Shown here: positions 11,201 through 23,200 of the stretch, one piece after another
How positions within the stretch are numbered: the first letter of the stretch is position 1
Layout: each line of letters starts with the position of its first letter
Source of the DNA: Tigriopus japonicus
Lineage: Eukaryota > Arthropoda > Copepoda > Harpacticoida > Harpacticidae
DNA length: 64,000 bases
Assembly (NCBI GenBank): GCA_010645155.1
Contig: CM021319.1
Coordinates: 1,140,939-1,204,938, forward strand
Direction of reading: 5' to 3'
Position numbers and translations under genes: made by a program
Notes under the pieces: model-generated
Told to the model about the DNA's origin: nothing
Seen by the model: the letters and a program-made list of their open reading frames with translations, nothing else
Database searches by the model: none

Positions 11201-14200
11201 TCAGTTAGCTGTTGTATTTAGTTGTCTGTTGTAATCAGTATCCCTAGCATGCAGTTTTCCGCTCTCCCCAGTTTTCCCTTGTCCCCAGTTTTCCGTTGAG
11301 CCCAATTTTTTATTGTACCCAGTTTTCCGCTGTTCTGAGTTTCCACATGTACCCAGTTTTCCTGTGTTGAGTTATCCCATGTACTGAGTTATCCTGGAAC
11401 CGGTAAACAAGGCATGAATTCAATCTCTTTCATTTATTGGCAACTGCCTATTAATGCACTTATTGAGATATGATAAAATTGAAGAAATTTTCTTTTATCT
11501 AGATACTTTGCCGAAAATACTATCTTATCTAGATACTTTTTGAAAGTATCTTGAACAGGTCTGCAAAATGTGTTGTGGAACAACCCTTTAGCCTTGCAAA
11601 TTGTGAGGATCCTTCTTGGTAACATTTTGAAGAGTAGACTTAAGTGTAATGATTAAGGACAGGAAGTTAAGACGAATAAAACTGTCAAATTAAACGAAAA
11701 AAGACGAATAGAATTGCCTGATTAAACGAATAAAGACGAATAAAATTGACCGATTAAACAAAAAAAAGACGAATAGAATTGCCTAATTATTGTTTATTGT
11801 TGTGTCCACTCAAGCATCACAATGATGATATAGAGTATTGGAAAAAAAGAAAAAGAAAAGGAAGAAAACAGAAAAATGAGAAAATCAAACAGAAATATTC
11901 ATGTTAAAATATCATCGGTCAAATTCTTCTTAAAAGAAATTATAGAGTTTTTTCTTCTTATTTGAAGTGGCAAGCTGTTCCATTGTCGGCTCATTCGGAT
12001 GAAGAAAGAAAGCGCTCTGATTCTCGTTCGAGCATAAGGCACTTGCAATTTTTCTCTCAACACACTCCTTGTGGTTTGTTCCTTCACTTTTTCCGAATTA
12101 AAGAAAGGATCGTCACAATCTATGGGCATAACTGTAATGTTTTGGTTAATTATCCTGAATATAAAGACGAAAAAATAATAAAAAGACGAATAAAGACGAA
12201 TAAAATTGACCGATTAAACGAAAAAAGACGAATAGAAGTTCCCAACAGACGGAAAAAAGAAGAAAAAAAATACTTGCAAAATGGAAAAAATCGAATTAAT
12301 TTCCAAAAAAGGCGAATGAACCTATCTTATAAGAAAGAAGAAAAATTAAATGCCCGTCCAGACGAAAAAAGACGTTTAAAGCTGCTCCCATAAAATAGAC
12401 GTTATGTATGTCCCTATTGATAAGGACCAATCTGTCTGAACTGATCTGACTGTCTAAAACGGCGAAATCTAGAAAATTAAAAAAAAGGAAGTACCTAACG
12501 AGCAAGAATTAGCCAGTAGTACATATGTCAAAAACACCAAGAGTAAAGAATTCCTTTTTAAAGGAACGTTTTTAGTACACCTATAATTAAAATCAAATTT
12601 GCAAATCCAATAATTGTTCTGATGGCCTTTTCAACCCGATAGTAATCTTTTCTTTCTGTGTCTGTCGAGCAACTGCACGAGTACAAGTTAATTTATAAGT
12701 GTGGATTGTTTTTTTTTGTTTGTGCAAAACCGCAACTGACAATCAAATTATTACATTGGCCTATGATTGGTGGGGTTGAACTTTCTTTCAAGTTTTTATT
12801 TGCTTGGAAATTTGAAAAAAACGCTGCAAGCTCCTGAAATCTAAGAAAATCCAATTTTTTGGACAAGTAGACGAAAAAAGACGAATAAAATCCAAATTAG
12901 ACAAAAAAAAAATTCGCGACAAATAAAGGCCAAAAAACGAAAAAAGACGAATAAGTTTATTCGTCTTAAGTTCCTGTCCCTAGTAATGATAGTCATCAAT
13001 ATAATCATTTGGTATTGTACAAAATTTCAAATGCCCAATTTACATATATTTAGCAATGTTCATTCTGTGTTCAAATTGGTATTTTGCAACTTTTGGCATG
13101 ATTGAGATTATTTTCAGCGCTGCAAAAATACGGACAGTATCGGGGTTAGTGGTAGAGATTATCCCACCCAAAAAGTGTCCCCAGGAGGACACTTCAACGG
13201 GATTTTCCTCCAAGGAATAAAAGGGATAAACGGGAAATTCCTCCTTTCTCCAGGCATTTTTTCATTATTTATTTCAATGAGTTCATTTATTTTTGTCACT
13301 TTCTTATAAATTCATTAAGAGCATCCTGTGAAAGTGCGTGTGAAATATATGATTTGAATAATTTCCTGTAGGGTTAAAGGGGTCAAAACAAAAAAATGCC
13401 AAATGTTGGTGTTCGTAGGGAATTAATCGAAAAGTTACTAAATTTAACTAAAATGGCCAAAAGTTGCAATTTTTGGGGCAAGTTGCACTTTTCAACTTTG
13501 TCCGAGCCATAATGCGTCCCCGAGTGATGACATCCTTTAGCCTATATTCACCCTGGTTCCAAGTATTTGTGTTGTTCTTGTCGAAACGATTCATCATTCA
13601 CCACACAACATTGCGTGAAACATTTACGCAAGTGTTAAGTTCAATTATAACTATTTCCGTTTTTTAGGTTGTGTCACATATGTGTGCCACTCTGAGTCCA
13701 TGGCCTTTACTGGTGATACTCTCTTGATCCGTGGATGTGGCCGTACCGATTTCCAAGGTGGCTCTTCTGAAACCTTATATGACTCGGTCTGGAAACAAAT
13801 TTTCACCCTTCCTGACAACTTCACTTTGTTCCCAGCCCATGACTACAAAGGTAAGTCTACCACCATGAGAAATGTTATTGACTTTAAGTGTTATATTTTG
13901 TGCTCACATTTCAACAGAAAGGTATATTTTCTTGTGACATTTGGGCTCTAAGATTCTAAGATCAAAACTCTTTTTAATGTTTTTATAGGTTGTACAAAAA
14001 CGTCTGTTGCTGAAGAACGTGAATTCAACCCAAGACTTACCAAGACCAAGGAGGAGTTTGTCAAGATCATGGCTGAACTTGGTTTGCCCTATCCGAAGAT
14101 GATTGGTGAGTTTTGCTTTAATTCCTTTGTTTTTCAACTCGGGGCCATCGTCATTCTAACCATCGAACACTAAATAAATGTATGGTGTGCGAAGGCTTTT

Positions 14201-17200
14201 TTAAATGTCTTTGTCCACTTCCATAAGTGGCGAGGCGTGACGCGTTGTTTGTACTGTCGTCAACTTAGAGATAATGGATGTGATGCGACGTTTGCTCGGA
14301 AGGAATTACGTGTGAGTTATGATTCCACACTTGAGTTTTGTCAGCGATTATCACTGGCAAAAATAATTTTTGATGAGTTTTTTTGTTTCAATGATGCCAG
14401 CGGGCCGGTTTTAAAATTGAGCCTTTGGTATCCGTTGCAAGAAAGAATGTATTTGCCTGCACTCCAAGAGATGCAATGACACCTTCATTTGAGCTTTGTA
14501 AAAGTAAGATGTAATGAGATTTGATTTATGAAACGATGAACATGAAAATCATCGATGTGGTAGATAAAAGAAATAATGACCACCAAAATAACCATTTAAA
14601 TGCTATGCGGGAATTCCCCTGATACGGATAGGATACACTCAATGATCAGTGGTTCACGAGATACGAATGAAAAAATGGTTGTTAAGGCAAGGAAGTGCCA
14701 TTTTTTGAGTTTTGGAGACATTTAGAGAGCAACCTTACCCATGGCATGGATCTTGTTCAAGATTCTGGTCGCAATGAATTTGCTGTCCGCAAAGGTCCTT
14801 TCTAGGGCAGTTAGTAGCCGGGCCTAAGATTTACGAATGTGTACTCATATGCATCCACTCTAGGTACTTCTACTAGTTCAAGCAGATGATGAGTGGGGTG
14901 AATGGGGGCGGATGCTGTAAATTTACCATCAGGTACGATCACAACCAAAACCAAGTCGAAAAAATGGAAACCTACGTCATAAACTTGATCGTCAAACACA
15001 TGTTTGATTAGTTCAGTCTCATTTTGTTTTGCTGAGATTATTTTACAAAAGGCTGCAAAAATTGTTATGGTGCATTCTCATAACCTTAACCATTGGCTGC
15101 CATATGGCATTATCTAGAGAAAGAGCACCTCATGCCAAAACATATGCATACTCAAAAACCTTTAATCATCCATCAAATCGTATAAGTATGGATACTTTTT
15201 TCTAAAGATTTAGATTCAAATATCGTTAGCTCAAGGAGTTGCCTTCATGTTCGACGAATTCTCAATATGGTCTTCTTAAATGATATATTGATGATTATCA
15301 GTCGGCTTACAAAGAACACGTTTACCGGCTGAACAGGAACGCCCTCATTGGCTTCCTTAGAACGCTCTCTCTGCTGCCTCTCTTAGAACTCTTAGAACGC
15401 CCTCACCGCCTTGCGGAGAACGCACTTACCGGCTTAAAAAGAACGCCCTCACCGGCTTAAAAAGAACGCCCTCACCGGCTTAAAAAGAACGCCCTCACCG
15501 GCTTAAAAAGAACGCCCTCATTGGCTTACAAAGAAGACCCCTACCGGCTTACGAAGAACGCCCTCACCAACTACAATATGGTATTCTCATACTCGTCACC
15601 GTCATGCTGGGATTGCCATCAATGGAGAACGCCCTCACCGTCTTACAAAGAACGCCCTCACTGACTTACAAAGAAGACCCTTACCGGCTTACAAAGAACG
15701 CCCTCACCAACTACAATATAATATTCTCATACTCGTCATGCTGGGATTGCCATCAATGAACAGACCTGTTCAATTATCTTATCTAGATAAAAGATAGTTT
15801 ATCTTTAATCTTTATCTAAATACTTTTTTCGGGAAAGTATCTTAAAGTATCTTTATCTGGATATTTTTTTCGGCAAACTATCTTGAAATATCTTTATCTA
15901 GATACTTATTTTGGAAAACTATCTTAAACTATCGTTATCTAGATAATGTGTTCTCTCAATCTTTTATGTTAAAGCATCCATTCTGCATTGTTTATTATGC
16001 ATTATGTATTTTCCCAAAAAGTATATAGAAAAGATACTTCTAAATACTTTTCATCATAATGCATAATGTCAAATTATTTGTGCATTATTCACATTGAAAG
16101 TGGATACATTATGCATGTTGAGACTTGAGAGTGGACACATTACGCACATTGAGTGAGGAATATGAGGGTGCATTCATTATCCACTTTGAGGAAGGGTGCA
16201 TTATGCATCCACTCTCAATGTGCATAATGCATCCACTCTCAATGTGCATAATGCATCCACTCTCAATGTGCATAATGCATCCACTCTCAATGTGCATAAT
16301 GCATCCACTCTCAATGTGCATAATGCATCCACTCTCAAGTCTCAACTTGTATAATGCATCCACTTTCAATGTGCATAATGCACAAATAATTTGACATTAT
16401 GCATTATGAAGAAAAGTATCTAGAAGTACCTTATATAGATACGTTTTGTGAGAAGTATCTTATCTAGATAGTTTTTTTCGGGAAGCTATCTTGAACTATC
16501 TTTATCTAGATACTTTTTCAGGAAAGTATCTTGAGGTACCTTTATCTAGATACATTTTTTAAGAAGTATCTTGAGGTATCTTTATCTAGATACATTTTTT
16601 AAGAAGTATCTTGAGGTATCTTTATCTAGATACATATTTCAAGAAGTATCTTGAGGTATCTTTATCTAGATACATTTTTTAAGAAGTATCTAGAGGTATC
16701 TTTATCTAGATACTTTGCGGAAACTACTATCTTATCTAGATACTTTTTCAAAGTATCTTGAACAGGTCTGTCAATGAAGAACGCCGTCGCCGGCTTACAA
16801 AGAACGCCCTCACCGACTTCATGAGGAACATGTTGATGGCCAATCCCTTCTTTTATCGCCAATTGAATTCAAGACCATGTCGAAAATAGGGGCACCTCAG
16901 AAATTGTTTAACAACATAAGTTCTAGATGATATTATAATGAGCACTATTTGTAACGATGACTATTTGATTCATTCCCTGATGGACCAAAATTTTCAATTT
17001 TCCCTAGTTCTAGGGCTTATAGCAATAGGGCTTTACGAGCATGAAGGGCCAACTCCAGAACCTAAAAAACTAAAAAAAAACTAAAAAAAGCTCAGTCTGA
17101 ACATTGAAGTCTTAGTCTCTGCTTTCTATTTTGCCATGCAATTGATTTGCTGTCCTCACATTGTTTGGGGAATATTTTGAGAGCTAATAATCTACCAATA

Positions 17201-20200
17201 TTTAAGACATGGATAGGCAAATTGGTTTGGATCTCTGCAGATCAAATATATGCTTCCACATCTGCTATCTCAACAATTTTTTGCTTATGATATTACGATG
17301 TAATATCTTTCTGTTTGTTATTGTTTTTCCGCTGAAATTATGACATGAACAAATATGTTAGTGAAAAAATAATAATTTAGTCTTATCTTTTGCGACTTTT
17401 TTCATTACAATTGAATTTCATCGCTTGCAAAGGTACGGAAAATTACCATCTTTTTCCCATTTGTGATTAAAAATGGACAATTCTTACCGCCACTTCTTCG
17501 GTGTCTTTGATGTACTTTTGTGCACGCAAAGACATAGTGTTTATTTCAAAAAACGTTTGATATTTGATACTGACAAGGTTCTTCGTCAAAAAAGAGTAGT
17601 TTGTTGAAATATCCTTGAGCAAGAAGCACGGAAATCATGGAGGTTAGCAATGAGAATTATGATTTCCAGCAGAAACGAACCATTTGCGTTCTTCTGCAAA
17701 TGCGACCTAGCTTGCATTGAGAAGAACACATATTTCAAATTTCAGCCCAATCGAATGCCGGAGTGAAAAGTTATGCCTTCTCAAACTTAGGAACTGAAGA
17801 GAGCATCGAATGAATGAACTCTCCCTTTTGTGGTAAAACGATTACCAGAAAAGGGCTAATTCATTCATTCTCGGTAGGATTTGCACTGAACTTAGGGTGA
17901 GCATAACTTTTGTCCCCGACATCAGATTGAGCTGAAAATTAAAATACGTATTCTTGTCATCATATACAAGGTCTCATTGCAGAAGAACGTAATTGAATTG
18001 TTCTTACTGGAAATCATCATTGTCATTGCTAGCCTCCCACTCCATGATTCCAGTGCTTTTTGATATGTATTTCATTTTTTTTTTATCCAAGAAAAACAAA
18101 TTGAAATCTTTGGACTGGTGAAATGTGTGTCAGCAATCACTTTGATCTTTGAGTAAACAGATCTGGAGATCAAGCACTAAATGGTCAACTTTAGGAGCAT
18201 AAGATTTCACTTTCACAATGTTTAGCACCTGCAAGTGGTAAGTGTTAACTCCCGCATCGGGGAGGAGGGTGGCGATTTTCTCAGCAGTTGAAAGTGCCCA
18301 CTTAATCCAACTTTTATTTTTCGTGTTGCACTTTTGAACGATAAACGACGGAAATCTGGGGTGTTCGTCCCCATCATCCGATTTGACGTTGCCATGGATG
18401 TGAAGAATGCCACCATTGTTTCTTTTGAGAGCCTTGCAAGCAATTTCGTATGAAATTTCAGAGGACGGAATCAGTCCCAGGTTGACCCTGTCAGCCACAT
18501 TTTGAGGGCATACGATTCGGTTATCGCCAAAATGAATCTGATATTTGCTCGAGGGAATAGAATTGAGCTCCATGTTTACCTTTAGAGCCTCGATGGAATC
18601 AGGGTTCCATTCACAAGCGTGCAAAAAGGCACATTTCGAGTGCACTAAGAATGGTAGGCTGAAGTATCCAATACCGGCAAATAAGTCCACCACTGTTTCA
18701 CCGCGGCAATCAAAGGACGCGACCCGTAGCTTTTCAGTGATGTTGCCCCGTGAAAACATACATTTTGTAATATTCCAGGAGTAAGTAATACCATTGTCTT
18801 TGTGCCTGACCCAGGGATCATCCCCGTACAACAGTGTCACTTGAGGGCTTCTGAAGTCGTTGTTCAAAATTTCAGCTCGGCGTGCCAATCTTCTAGCCTT
18901 GAAAACTCCACATATTTCTTCCCAAATTTGATCTTGGTTCCAAAAGGCACTTTTAAAACTTTTTTCTGGGAGAAGGATTAAATCCCCATGTTTTTCCCAT
19001 GACTGAGGAATCTCTGTGGCAAGATTAGCTTTTGCGTTGTCTGATAACGAAGACAGAATCTGAAATGAAATAGGAGTAACAAATCGTAGCCAATTTTTCG
19101 CATTCATTGGGTTCCAAACCATCATTTTCTTCAATAGTTTGGAATGTTATTGATGAACCAATAGCTACTACCACCCAGCAAGATAGCTTCATACAATTTT
19201 TTTAAAGTTCAACCTAGATTTGAAATTAGAGTCCATGTAACAACCTACTACGGAACAGTCGTGTGGAAAAGCATCAAAAATAAAAAGTGCACAAAACAGT
19301 ATGATGTATTCCGAATTAAACTTTTTGAACCTTCAGTTTGAACCATGCATTAGCGTAACCGAGCGTTTACTTTTTAGTTTAACTAATGTTAATTTCAGAA
19401 TAAAAACTCTAGTTAGTTAAAAAGTGGTTGTCATTATTTAATTTATTTTCTTCATTATTTAGTGAGTGCTATGTGTAATGCCCTAACTTATTTGTCGATT
19501 CCAGCCACAAAACTTGATAGCTAAATTGTCACAAATGACTACTTTGTTGAAAGACAGTGTTTTCCCAAAACTTCTTATACTTTACCATTCATCGAGTTAT
19601 CAATCAATACTGTAATTCTTTCTCGAGTAATGTGTGATTTGCTGGTTGAATTGTCTTATGGGACTCTCAGATATGTGCTTTTCATGGCCTCCTGGCTCAA
19701 ATCACATTCAAATTTCCTCTATCGTAATTTGAATTTTTTCTGTCGTATCTTTTGTGTTTCGGAACTTACAACGTAGCATAGCCCCTTAGAGCCTCTCGAA
19801 TTTTAGTAAGTTCTGTTCCTGTCATTTCTTTAGACCATTGAAAAATTAAAGCCTCGTTAGCTTTAAGCCATTGTAAACGGGTTGCATTTTGTAGGAATTC
19901 AGCCTTCATGTGTTCATTTGAAATTCAATGAAATACCGTACGAATAGTAGATGGCGTTGGAACCCGAAACAAATGATCAATCTTAAAACAGTTGTCCTAT
20001 AAAACCCGACACTGAATAGCTTCTCATTGCAAACAAGGTTATTTAGAGACGGTAGCATTTAAAGCATAATACAATTTGACGGATTCTGTTTACGGGCGTC
20101 CAATAAGTTTCCGAGCTAAATTCGTTCCGTTTAAAAGAGAAGTCCTTTGTGAAGAGAATGAAATGAGAGAATTCATTGGGCAAGAGCTACCAATAAAACC

Positions 20201-23200
20201 GCACTTACCCGATTTAGTGCTTGCGGAATGCTTCGAGTAAGCAACTTGTCAGTGTGTTTATTTTGTGTCATAACGTCTTGCTCAAGAGCTCCCTCTGCAC
20301 AGTATTTGGCAAGCATATTGTCTCTCGAAACCAATTCAAAGGGCCCAGAGAGTCCCTGAGAAATCTGTTGAGTGATCGGGCCTAGTACGGGAATTGCGAC
20401 TTTTGACAATGTCCCCATGTCTCTCAATTTATAAGCATTTCGATTTCGATCAAGGAGCCCATGGTGTTGCAAAATCACCTTTGTGCTCTGATAGTTTGTT
20501 AAGTTGACCATAAGGAATAGACTTAAAACATTTGACTCCGACATTTTGTGTCTGAAAAAAAGAAAGTTAAAGCAATTCAGGGAAATGTTCTACCGATACG
20601 AGAAGAGTATTTTTCGATATGCTGACCAGATAGCCTTGTTTTATTGGTGCAAAAAATATATATTGTTTTATTGGAGACCTGGGAATCAAAAATTCATTTC
20701 CTTCATTCTTTTGTTCAATCACGTCTTCATCATACATTCACATTGGTAGCAGATCTTTTGAGTCATTAGTGCGAGAAATTGGACGAGGCCTTTTTCATAA
20801 ACATTAAATAATCTCGACCATAGATTTCGCCGTTGGCGTTCCATGGATGCGTGTGCAGTAGTAGTAGTAGAAGTAGTAGAAGTAGTAGTAGTAGTAGTAG
20901 TTGTTCTTGTAGTAGTAGTAGTGTTGGTAAAAGTAATAGTAGGAGCACTTGCTGCAGTAGGAGAAGTAACAGTAGTTGTTACTGCAGTAGTAGAAGTGGT
21001 GTTGGTGGAGGTGATAATGATAATGGTTGTAGTTTTCGTGGTGGTAGTAGTAGAAGCAGTCGTAGTCGTAAGAATTGTTGATGATTGTGATGATGATGAT
21101 GATGATGATGGTAGTAGCAATTGTTGTAATAAAAATAGCATAGAAATCGTAGTTTTTGTAACAATCGAAGGTACAAGAGTTGTTTTAAAAGAAATATCGA
21201 AGTAAATTGGGTCATTCCGTCTTGTCCGTCTCGTGATATTTGCTCACGTCCATCTTTTTATATTTGTGAGAGGATTCGATGTTGTTGAGTTAAATGCATC
21301 TATCAGAATGTATAATTGTTGTTGTCAGATGTGCGAAAGATGCTCTGCTGTTCATGTAGGAGACCTGTCGTTGAAGGCTAGGGAGTGTTGGGTGCCGACT
21401 GAACACACATTGCGGGCTTTTCGGCAGATTCAAGAACGGCTGCGGCTGAGGAGACAGTCAAATTAGATCTGTTGTGTCGAAGATGGCTCTTCACTAAATG
21501 ACCAGCAGCTAAGGCTGACATTAAAGAGAGTTCACCCGCCAGAACCGTAGCACACACTACACTGGCCAATTGCTTTGCGTTTGCTCCTGGAGAGTTAGGC
21601 TGGCATCCTTTGACACCCAAGAGCTCAAGACAAGCACCTTGAGCTGTTAAAATAGTTCCTCCTCCCACAGTACCAACCTCGATTGAGGGCATCGTGCAAG
21701 TCATGTAGAGGTCTTCACCAACAACGTCGATTTGCGTGAGACAGTTGCTACTGGCCACATTCTGGGCTGCGTCTTGCCCGGTGGCGATAAAAACTGCGGT
21801 GACCACATTGGCAGCCTGAGCATTGAAACCACCAATACTTCCTGCCATGGCGGAACCCACTAGATTTTTGGATCTGTTGAGATCTGCGAGAGCTGCTGGA
21901 GTTGTCTTGAGGACAGATTCCACAATATGCCGGGGGATGTTGGCCTCGCATATGACTGACTTTCCTCTGCCATCAATCCAATTAATGGCTGCTGGCTTCT
22001 TGTCAGTGCACATGTTGCCACTTAGACTGATAATTTCCATCTCGGGGAAAACATCTGCCAATTTCTTGAGTGAGAATTCTGAGGCTTTGGAAATCATGTT
22101 CATACCCATTGCGTCGCCCGTGTGGGCAACAAACCGAATGTAGAGCTCACGTCCAGCGGGCTTGACTTTGAGTCTTTGGAGTCTTGCAAAGCGACTTGTA
22201 CTGTCGAAGTTCTTTTTGATTTGTTGGAAGTTTTCAGGCTCTTCGATCCACTCTTTGGCCTCGGCCATTTTGGAGATATTCGGGAAACGAACAATGGGCC
22301 CTCGTGTCATTCCGTCTCCAATAATACGACTCGTCACGCCGCAAGACCGGAGAGCACTGCATCCACGGTTGACGCTAGCAACCAGACAACCTTCTGTTGT
22401 GGCCATAGGAACATAGAACAATTTGCCATCAAGAAGTAAAGGGCCTGCAACTCCAACAGGCATCGTCATATAGCCTATCACACTTTCGCAACAGGCTCCC
22501 ATCACAGTTTCATAATCAAAGTTCCTAAATGGCAAGTTTCCGATATCGCGCTTTGCCATCTTTTCAATGAACTTTCGTCTCACTTCCACACCTCTCTGAG
22601 AGCTATTCAGAACACTCTCCAGAGCGTGGGCCCTGATCACCTTCCTTTCAATCAAAGTGACCAATTCTTCATCCATTAAGCAATCAACCCAATCATCCAA
22701 GCTTTTGTAGATCTTGATGCATTCTTCAAGACTTCTTGGTTCTCGAGGAATTCGAGTGGTCTCGTCTTCGTCCTCTGATGAAGCCATATCAGTGGTTTGG
22801 GCTTCTTGATCCTTTAGGTCCGGCAAGTACCCAACCTCAGACCAAGCAGACTCGCTACTTGAATCATCACCATTTCGAGACGTACAAGAGGGTGGTCTTT
22901 GCTTGGCTGAGCTTCCAATACTTATGCCTTCATCGGTTGAATTCGAAGCCCGATCCATCTCTACTTTATTTCCACGATTAAATTCCTCCTGTTCACTGTC
23001 TTCGGCAAATTTTCTCGTCAACTCTTCAATGTATGTTTTCCGAAGTTCTTGGGCTTCGTCCATATCTTCATAGAACAAGTACTTGAGTGAGAGTGCAGCA
23101 ATCACGATCGTAATAAGAACCTTTTCCACATTAATCGTGGCCCAAGAGAGCAAAGTTGTTGGCTGGTAATCGATTTCACAACTGAACAGGAATGGGGGAC

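Larger units (their letters stand above)
10091..11401. mobile_element. Foldback transposon with 17-bp repeat arms and 10-bp duplication
   Basis: A 1311-bp element bounded by the perfect 10-bp direct repeat GGTAAACAAG (10081-10090 and 11402-11411). The ends are inverted: GGTTCCA, then CTCAGTACATGG, then ATAACTCAACAC on the left, and the same in reverse complement on the right. The arms are arrays of a 17-bp unit, GGAAAACTGGGTACATC, in forward orientation at 10120-10370 and 10612-10800 and in reverse orientation at about 11215-11370. There is no transposase. The 9-10 bp duplication length and repeat-built arms resemble Foldback or Mutator-like elements. Confidence 0.85.
15299..16822. repeat. 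23-bp minisatellite, split by a transposon
   Basis: Head-to-tail units of about 23 bp, AAAGAACGCCCTCACCGGCTTA, run from about 15299 to 15760. A higher-order block containing ACTACAATATGGTATTCTCA and GCTGGGATTGCCATCAATG occurs twice (about 15567-15630 and 15705-15760). The array resumes at 16771-16822 after the inserted 15761-16770 element. It is non-coding. Confidence 0.85.

Noticed and set aside
16200..16345. Regular 24-bp repeats resembling a CRISPR array
   Set aside because: The units are head-to-tail without unique spacers, lie inside a transposon and the genome is eukaryotic.
20719..21215. Ser-, Thr-, Val- and Leu-rich ORFs on both strands
   Set aside because: They come from trinucleotide microsatellites in the likely HMGCR 3' UTR.
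22122..22439. Plus-strand ORFs within the HMGCR locus (also 23211-23621, 23869-24189)
   Set aside because: Antisense shadows of the HMGCR coding region with no independent support.
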